Assembly (NCBI RefSeq): GCF_024449095.1
Contig: NZ_CP024628.1
Coordinates: 1,054,001-1,118,000 of the forward strand
Source of the DNA: Vibrio coralliilyticus
Lineage (GTDB): Bacteria > Pseudomonadota > Gammaproteobacteria > Enterobacterales > Vibrionaceae
Direction: 5' to 3'
Length of the DNA stretch: 64,000 nt
The notes beneath the pieces were generated by a model, which saw nothing but the letters and a program-made list of their open reading frames with translations, was not told where the DNA came from and searched no databases. Positions within the stretch are counted from its first letter, which is position 1. Each line of letters starts with the position of its first letter. The position numbers were made by a program, and so were the translations under genes. This document shows positions 58,669 through 64,000 of this stretch, in pieces.

Positions 58669-59218
58669 CGTTATTCTTCCTTAGCCCCATAACTTCCTGA
58701 ATGAGGTGTAAGACAAACTGGATAACAAGAATACAAAGGACGACAAAAATCAGGCCCTTGAGTAAAGCTGGGTAAGGTGCATTCAGTACAGAACCCGATG
58801 TTTCAAGGCGAAGCTCACCCCACGGGGCATACCAAGATTCTTTCGCCATCGCAAAAGACGCGTAAGCCAGCATGCCAGCAAATGCCAGCCCCACGAGATG
58901 GTGAACAATATTGAGGTATTTACGTGTCTGTTCGGACACAGAATCGTAAATTAATACCACTCGCACATGCTTATTAGCAGCAAAGGCATAGATACCTCCA
59001 ACAATAAACAGTGAACCACCAATGAAGGACGCCGTTTCGTGAACCCAAGTTGTTGGCGCGTTAAAGGCATAACGCATCAGAACTTCATAAAACGAAATAA
59101 ATACAGTGAAGATGAATAACCAGCTGAGCAAATTACTGATTTTTATAATGGCTCTGTCGAGAAAGTTTCTCGGTTGCTCATCCTGCTGTTGAGGTGGATG
59201 TGTGACGTTGTCATTCAT
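58661..59218 (-). CDS. TRAP transporter small permease (DctQ type)
   Basis: 185 residues with four hydrophobic helices in the DctQ pattern (FYEVLMRYAFNAPTTWVHE in the first half). The start is the ATG at 59218; the frame opens further with TTG codons only. Works with the adjacent large permease. Confidence 0.92.
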   Translation of the reverse strand: MNDNVTHPPQQQDEQPRNFLDRAIIKISNLLSWLFIFTVFISFYEVLMRYAFNAPTTWVHETASFIGGSLFIVGGIYAFAANKHVRVVLIYDSVSEQTRKYLNIVHHLVGLAFAGMLAYASFAMAKESWYAPWGELRLETSGSVLNAPYPALLKGLIFVVLCILVIQFVLHLIQEVMGLRKNNDV

Positions 59219-59283
59219 ACCAATCAATTCCAAAAAGAAGGAGGGCTACGCCCTCCTGAGAGAAGCTAGAACACATGTTCAGC

Positions 59284-60300
59284 TTAAAGAAGGCCGTTTT
59301 CTTCTAGGAAACCAGTCACTGAGTCATACACTTTTTTCGCATTTGGTGAACGCTCAGCAAACACTTTCCATTGGGACTTAGCAATTTCACGGAATTTCTT
59401 ACGCTCTTCGTCAGACCAATTATGGATAGTGATGGATGGGTTCGCTTGTGCTTCTTTCACTGCAGCCTGATCCGCCATTTTCAACTGAGTTGTCATGTCG
59501 TAAGAAAAATCACGGACTGAAGTTTGTAGAATAGTTTGCAAATCTTCAGGCATCTTGTCCCATTTCTTCTGAGATACAGAAATATCGATCAGTGGTAATG
59601 AGTGGAAACCCGGTTGAACAGGGTGCGTAGCAATGTCATTCATGCCCGCTTTTTGGTTGGTTGAAAATACCGTATAGTCCGCTGCATCAATAACACCTTT
59701 ACTCAAACCAGTGAAGACTTCAGAGCCAGGTAGGTTTACAGGCGTTGCACCGGCAGCGGCGAACACTTGCTGAACCAAACCTTCTGGCGCACGTAATTTC
59801 AAACCTTTCAAGTCATCAACACCGTTAAGCGGCTTTTTAGAGATAAAAGATTCAACACCCGTTGTTGAAGCACCAACAAACTTCACACCATACGGTGCAT
59901 AAAGCTCAGTCATCAGTTCATTACCGCCACCGTAGTTCATGTACTGCAGAAGCTGGGTCGTATCTGACCATGCACCGACCATGTTACCAATTAGGCCAAA
60001 AGCAGGATCCTTACCCGAGAAGTAACCCGTTGCTGTCACTTGCCCATCTAGAATACCCATTTTGATCGCGCCTAAAGTTTCAGTGTGTTTCACCACTGCC
60101 CCTACTGGTAGAAGGTCGATGTCAATTCGGCCATTCGACATTTTCTCTACGCGCTCTGCCCATTTTTGTTGAACTTTAAAGTTCAAATCACCAGATGGGT
60201 CAGAAGACTGAATCTTCAGTTTAAAGTCAGCGGCCAAGGCCGAAGTCGCAAAAAGTCCTGTCAAAGTGGCAGCAAGCAAAGGTTTTGTCATCGCTTTCAT
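59284..60300 (-). CDS. TRAP transporter periplasmic binding protein (DctP type)
   Basis: 338 residues. Signal peptide MKAMTKPLLAATLTGLFATSALA, then the DctP fold with LKGLKLRAPEGLVQQVFAAAGATPVNLP, including the conserved Arg that grips the substrate carboxylate. It begins the TRAP-gntK-gnd operon. The ATG at 60300 has AAGGA upstream; one at 60327 is also possible. Two GntR sites lie 80-120 bases upstream. Confidence 0.93.
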   Translation of the reverse strand: MKAMTKPLLAATLTGLFATSALAADFKLKIQSSDPSGDLNFKVQQKWAERVEKMSNGRIDIDLLPVGAVVKHTETLGAIKMGILDGQVTATGYFSGKDPAFGLIGNMVGAWSDTTQLLQYMNYGGGNELMTELYAPYGVKFVGASTTGVESFISKKPLNGVDDLKGLKLRAPEGLVQQVFAAAGATPVNLPGSEVFTGLSKGVIDAADYTVFSTNQKAGMNDIATHPVQPGFHSLPLIDISVSQKKWDKMPEDLQTILQTSVRDFSYDMTTQLKMADQAAVKEAQANPSITIHNWSDEERKKFREIAKSQWKVFAERSPNAKKVYDSVTGFLEENGLL

Positions 60301-60378
60301 AGTAGGGGTGTCCTTAGATTGTTTCATTTATTCCAATACAGCTTTTAAGCTGTCGGTATGAAACCGGCTTATTATTTT

Positions 60379-60394
60379 ATGTTACCGGTAACTC
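60379..60394. promoter_or_regulatory. GntR operator 1 of the TRAP operon
   Basis: ATGTTACCGGTAACTC; the core GTTACCGGTAAC is a perfect palindrome. It is 79 bases upstream of the dctP start. Confidence 0.88.
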
Positions 60395-60402
60395 TGACGC
60401 CA

Positions 60403-60418
60403 ATGTTACCGGTAACAA
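60403..60418. promoter_or_regulatory. GntR operator 2 of the TRAP operon
   Basis: ATGTTACCGGTAACAA, the same palindromic core, with its centre 24 bases from operator 1. Paired sites suggest cooperative repression by GntR. Confidence 0.88.
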
Positions 60419-60491
60419 GAAAACGTTTTCCATGACAAAAGTCACAAGTTTCAATTTTGTTAATAGCAAGATGACTTAAGAGCAGAAGAAG

Positions 60492-60507
60492 TGTGATCTA
60501 AAACACA
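60492..60507. promoter_or_regulatory. Candidate CRP site of the TRAP operon
   Basis: TGTGA-TCTAAA-ACACA matches the CRP consensus TGTGA-N6-TCACA at nine of ten positions. It lies upstream of the two GntR operators, where an activator would act in catabolite control of sugar-acid uptake. Confidence 0.5.
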
Positions 60508-60567
60508 TACGACGCTCCAACAGTTGAGGGACTGTTAGAGACAAACGTTTTGTTAAAAAAGGGTGTG

Positions 60568-61002
60568 CTATTTCTGGCGAAATACCCAGACAGGACCGAT
60601 AAGAAGAAAAAGAAGATCTTCAAAGAATGAAGGCTTCTTACCCTCAATTTTATGTCCAATGAACTGCAACATCCACAATACGGCAAATAAGATCAGCGAA
60701 ACGAGGAGCACGGGCGCCTGAAGAATTTCCAGAGACCAGATCAAAGAAATACACGCCAATGTAAAACCAAGCATCATAAGAAATACGCTCAGCGACAGCT
60801 TAAAGTAGAAAATCATGACAGGTAGCATCGCAACCCAAACCCAGTTTAGGGTAAAACCAAAAAACGAAATCGATGGAATTGACCAGATTAAGCCAACAAT
60901 GGATAAGAAAATCCCCGGCACTGCTACTTTGTGGATTTTCTGGTTCACTGGATTTTGATGGCTCTCACCATAATCGCTTAGCCACTGGGTCAGATCTCGC
61001 AT
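60568..61002 (-). CDS. DUF962/Mpo1-like membrane protein
   Basis: 144 residues with four hydrophobic helices. The family signature WLSDYGESHQNPVNQKIHKVAVP opens the protein, with histidines H15 and H24 and a later QFIGHKIEGKKPSFFEDLL. Yeast Mpo1 of this family is an iron-dependent dioxygenase acting on 2-hydroxy fatty acids; the bacterial role is not established. It stands between the TRAP operon and the diguanylate cyclase. Confidence 0.86.
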   Translation of the reverse strand: MRDLTQWLSDYGESHQNPVNQKIHKVAVPGIFLSIVGLIWSIPSISFFGFTLNWVWVAMLPVMIFYFKLSLSVFLMMLGFTLACISLIWSLEILQAPVLLVSLILFAVLWMLQFIGHKIEGKKPSFFEDLLFLLIGPVWVFRQK

Positions 61003-61087
61003 TCTTATCTCTCTAAATCATGCTCTTATAGTATTGTCTATAGCACGAATTCAGAGATTCTGCTGACCTATACTGAGAGATTCGTGA

Positions 61088-62461
61088 TTACATTCCGCTA
61101 CGCTGAGCTTGACGGCGTTTTTCCTCATACATTCTGGCATCAGCGACTTTCAACATATCATCTACATTTTTAAACTCAGGAACATACATCGCATAACCGA
61201 CACTGACGTGGATATTAATAAGGTGTTGCTCATAGATAACAGGTGTATGGCAAATGGCTCTCTGTAGCTCAATATTGAGAACGTCTACATCACTAGCGAC
61301 AGACATCCGAGGCAACATGATCAAAAATTCATCCCCTCCGATTCTGGCTACCACATCTGAAGATCTAAGCACGCTCTTAATCCTTTCTGCTACGGCAATC
61401 AACACCTTATCCCCTGCCACATGGCCATAGGTATCGTTAATCAGCTTAAATTTATCAAGGTCTACATTGAGGATGGCAAACGTCTCGCCTTTCTCAGAGT
61501 GAGACACAGCCTCAAAATGACTTTCAAGGGTGTACATGAAATACCTTCGATTAGGTAGAGATGTTAACTCATCATGCAAGGAACGCTGATCTGCAGCTTG
61601 GTAAAGGCGATAAATTGCGACAAAAGCAATCAAAAGAACTAGGACCATTGGGTAACCTAGCAGACGAACAACATGTACTCGGTACCATTCACTCTGTTGC
61701 AGCAAATCGTCCTTCGTCGAGGCTCCAATCGTCCAGCTACCATAGGGGAAGTGAACAGTTTCAGTCGCAAAAGCATTATTAAAAGTACTCTGCGAACCAT
61801 AGAAAACTTCCCCATCCTGCCCAGAGCTATCCACTCCGCGCATCGCTATATTGTATTTGAAGGATAACTCTTCCACGCCGGCATCAATAAACAAAGTCTC
61901 GAGGGAAATAACAACGCTGCATACCCCCCAATAGTCACGGTTATAAAGCGGATCGGTAAAAATAGGAATACGCGCTATCAAAGCCCTCCCTCCCTGTACC
62001 AGATTGACGGGGCCAGCAATGAAGATTTCTTGAATTTCACGGGCTTTGTTTATTGTCCGCCATTGGCTTGGCACGGTCCGATAATCAAGTCCTAATGCTT
62101 TTTCGTTTCCTTCCAACGGGTAAATGTATTTAATAACATCATCTGGTGCTAAACCAATAATCGTGATGTGACTGGCCTTACGCATAATACTGGAAGCGAG
62201 TAAATCCCACCCTGAATACTCGAAGCTAGGGTGACCTGCAACCAATGCCGTAAGATCATTCACAGCAAAAATATCGTACACAATAGCTGACTCTAATTCT
62301 GAGCGAACAATAGACAGCTCCTCTTTTGCTTTATCGAGCAGGCTACCTCTTAGGAAGTTTTTTTGGCTACGGTCAGCCCACTCTATCAGTCCTGTTGCAA
62401 AACAAAGCAGTGTCAGTGCCATCAAAAAAACGAACCCACGACTGCTAAATCGATACTTCAT
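61088..62461 (-). CDS. Diguanylate cyclase with periplasmic CHASE-type sensor
   Basis: 457 residues. Membrane segments at about 10-27 and 268-286 enclose a periplasmic domain of CHASE type (GLAPDDVIKYIYPLEGNEKALGLDYRTV and ALIARIPIF). The GGDEF domain is at about 292-455, with active site G375-G-D-E-F379. An RxxD inhibitory site (R366-S-S-D369) lies five residues before it. It makes c-di-GMP and should show product inhibition. Confidence 0.93.
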   Translation of the reverse strand: MKYRFSSRGFVFLMALTLLCFATGLIEWADRSQKNFLRGSLLDKAKEELSIVRSELESAIVYDIFAVNDLTALVAGHPSFEYSGWDLLASSIMRKASHITIIGLAPDDVIKYIYPLEGNEKALGLDYRTVPSQWRTINKAREIQEIFIAGPVNLVQGGRALIARIPIFTDPLYNRDYWGVCSVVISLETLFIDAGVEELSFKYNIAMRGVDSSGQDGEVFYGSQSTFNNAFATETVHFPYGSWTIGASTKDDLLQQSEWYRVHVVRLLGYPMVLVLLIAFVAIYRLYQAADQRSLHDELTSLPNRRYFMYTLESHFEAVSHSEKGETFAILNVDLDKFKLINDTYGHVAGDKVLIAVAERIKSVLRSSDVVARIGGDEFLIMLPRMSVASDVDVLNIELQRAICHTPVIYEQHLINIHVSVGYAMYVPEFKNVDDMLKVADARMYEEKRRQAQRSGM

Positions 62462-62658
62462 TCCACCCCCAGATCAAGCTCTCTAACACATTGTTTGAAC
62501 CATATTTCAATACTAATGAAAGTACTGCTTCTAGTCCTAACCTGTTAGAGGTATATAATTATTATTATGGCTATTGTTTTAGCACTTACATAAAAACTAC
62601 ATGAACTTGGGTAAGTTTTCATCGATTAAAGATAAAATTATTGATAAGAGAGTAGATT

Positions 62659-63258
62659 TTGGATTTGTTTAATGCTCTACCTTATGAACAAAGGTGGATA
62701 GAACTGCCCAATGGCCGTTTGTTGTGGATTAACGACTTTATGCCACCCAATGAAGCCAATAGTTTGATGTCCTGCCTTAAGCAGGTCACACCTTGGTCAC
62801 AAGAAGAAATACAGCTGTTTGGACGTATGGTCAAACAACCCCGTTTGCAAGCTTGGTACGGCGATAAAGCTTACACTTACTCCGGCTTAACCATGCCAGC
62901 GATACCCATGACAGAAACACTAGACTCGATCAAATTACGATGTGAAGACGTTGCGAGTCAACCTTTTAACTCGGTATTACTCAATTTATACCGAGACGGC
63001 CAGGACTCGATGGGAGCACACCAGGATAATGAACCAGAGCTTGGAAGCAATCCGACCATCGCATCACTTAGTCTAGGAGCCACGCGTCGCTTCGTACTGA
63101 AACACATTCACACAGGACAAACTTACCGTTTAGAGTTGTCTCACGGCAGCCTATTAATCATGGCAGGTGAAATGCAACACTTCTGGAAACACAGCTTACC
63201 GAAAACCAATCAACAGATTGGAGAAAGAATAAACCTGACTTTCAGGATGATCTACTAG
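62659..63258 (+). CDS. AlkB-like 2-oxoglutarate/Fe(II) dioxygenase
   Basis: 199 residues. Iron ligands H121 and D123 (GAHQDNEPELG) and H178 (HFWKHSLPKT), with R190 and R196 (GERINLTFRMI) for 2-oxoglutarate, are all in place. The layout is closest to the ALKBH2/AlkB-like group that repairs alkylated bases by oxidation. The start must be TTG at 62659 or 62665, since no ATG lies before the domain begins. Not linked to ada or other repair genes. Confidence 0.87.
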   Translation: MDLFNALPYEQRWIELPNGRLLWINDFMPPNEANSLMSCLKQVTPWSQEEIQLFGRMVKQPRLQAWYGDKAYTYSGLTMPAIPMTETLDSIKLRCEDVASQPFNSVLLNLYRDGQDSMGAHQDNEPELGSNPTIASLSLGATRRFVLKHIHTGQTYRLELSHGSLLIMAGEMQHFWKHSLPKTNQQIGERINLTFRMIY

Positions 63259-63266
63259 TCCTTGCT

Positions 63267-64000
63267 TTATGCGGCTTTTAAACTTTTATTTTTTAACCAC
63301 TTAGGTAACACAACACAGGCAATGTTGGCTGCAATAATCAGAGTTAGCCCCAATACTTGGTACGAGTTATAACGCTCGTTATAAAACAGCACCTGCCAGG
63401 CCGCGGTAAACAACAGATTGGTAAAAATAAGTGGCGCAAGTTGTGAGCCTGACTCAGCCAGTTTGTACGCTTTTGATCGAAACACCTGCGTATTAATGAT
63501 CAGCACTGATAAAGTACCAAGCGCCATCACAATAAGCCAAGGACTTACGTCCGATGCTTGATACATAGCATGATGATTCACTAAGCTGAATGCGACTAAC
63601 GGTGTGATAACAACAGCGGCGAATAGGAAAGTCCACAAATTGATTTCAAATGCATTCAACCGACTTTGACTAATACGATAAAGGCTGAGTTGGGATCCAG
63701 CATTAAACACGCCCGCTGCAAGTCCCACTAAAAGCTCAGCTCTGAAGTTGAACCCGCTGACATCTCCCGCCAGTAGAACCACACCAACAAAGGTAGTCAG
63801 GAGCCCTAACAGGTTCACTGCTCCAATACTGATAGAAAATATAAGCTTTTCTAACAATGGGATAAACAACGGGCCCGTCCCAAATAGAACCACACTTTCC
63901 ACCAAGGTCAGATGCTGGAGTGAGTAAACAAAACAAACTTGGCATGCCCCGATACACAAGGCTCTCAACCAAATTGGTCTCTGTTCATTGCGGTCTGGCC
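63267..64000 (-). CDS. EamA family transporter, 5' end outside the window
   Basis: At least 244 codons of a ten-helix DMT transporter. The frame is open to the window edge, and the first visible helices correspond to the second or third of the usual ten (about 290-300 residues), so the true start lies to the right. Its stop is eight bases from that of the AlkB-like gene, and the two converge. Substrate unknown. Confidence 0.85.
   Translation of the reverse strand, partial: PDRNEQRPIWLRALCIGACQVCFVYSLQHLTLVESVVLFGTGPLFIPLLEKLIFSISIGAVNLLGLLTTFVGVVLLAGDVSGFNFRAELLVGLAAGVFNAGSQLSLYRISQSRLNAFEINLWTFLFAAVVITPLVAFSLVNHHAMYQASDVSPWLIVMALGTLSVLIINTQVFRSKAYKLAESGSQLAPLIFTNLLFTAAWQVLFYNERYNSYQVLGLTLIIAANIACVVLPKWLKNKSLKAA

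Overview
The window is one stretch of a gammaproteobacterial chromosome, almost certainly a Vibrio. Evidence: a LuxT/SwrT-type TetR regulator, a vibriolysin-type M4 protease, Vibrio-typical small proteins (YfcZ/YiiS-like, DUF3012, DUF2999, Rof), GuaC, RNase II and DeaD of enterobacterial/vibrio type, AT-leaning base composition and dense operons. I saw no tRNA, rRNA, insertion sequence, phage gene or CRISPR array. The species cannot be fixed from this sequence alone.

Layout. 1-3.3 kb is a small accessory resistance block: the start of a CatB/Vat-like acetyltransferase, a class C beta-lactamase, a divergent class A (CARB-like) beta-lactamase and a membrane-anchored XRE regulator. 3.4-9.8 kb holds an RcsB-like response regulator, a methyltransferase, a GNAT, a small secreted protein, guaC and the NAD(P)HX repair gene. 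9.9-18.1 kb is the most striking region. It carries a complete proteobacterial stressosome operon (globin-type RsbR, RsbS, RsbT, RsbX) running with overlapping genes into a hybrid histidine kinase and an HD-GYP response regulator, followed by a receiver-CheC protein and a PAS protein. An Aer-like energy-taxis receptor (18.3-19.9 kb) is divergent from it. 19.9-26.5 kb has luxT, a YfcZ-like gene, a secreted repeat protein, rnb and deaD.

26.6-31.2 kb is a sensory set: a periplasmic binding protein, a histidine kinase and a receiver-DUF3369-HD-GYP protein. 31.3-37.4 kb is the ribose operon rbsDACBKR with a perfect RbsR-type operator. 37.5-49.3 kb is mixed: a duplicated DUF3012 lipoprotein, RDD protein, UDP-glucose dehydrogenase, an Amt-histidine kinase fusion, a MocR/EamA pair and a run of small metabolic genes ending with rof. 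49.4-53.9 kb has the secreted metalloprotease, a stand-alone fragment resembling part of malate synthase G, and a divergent DUF3612-type regulator. 54.2-60.4 kb is a gluconate-type regulon (gntR, gnd, gntK and a TRAP transporter) with three clear GntR operators. The right end has a DUF962 protein, a CHASE-GGDEF cyclase, an AlkB-like dioxygenase and a truncated EamA transporter.

Theme. Much of the window is signal transduction: three histidine kinases, five receiver proteins, two HD-GYP phosphodiesterases, one diguanylate cyclase, a chemoreceptor and a stressosome. The stressosome probably passes a redox or gas signal sensed by the RsbR globin to c-di-GMP turnover through the kinase and HD-GYP protein, since no sigma factor gene is nearby. 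Its RsbS has arginine where the phosphorylated serine is expected, which would change the usual switch.
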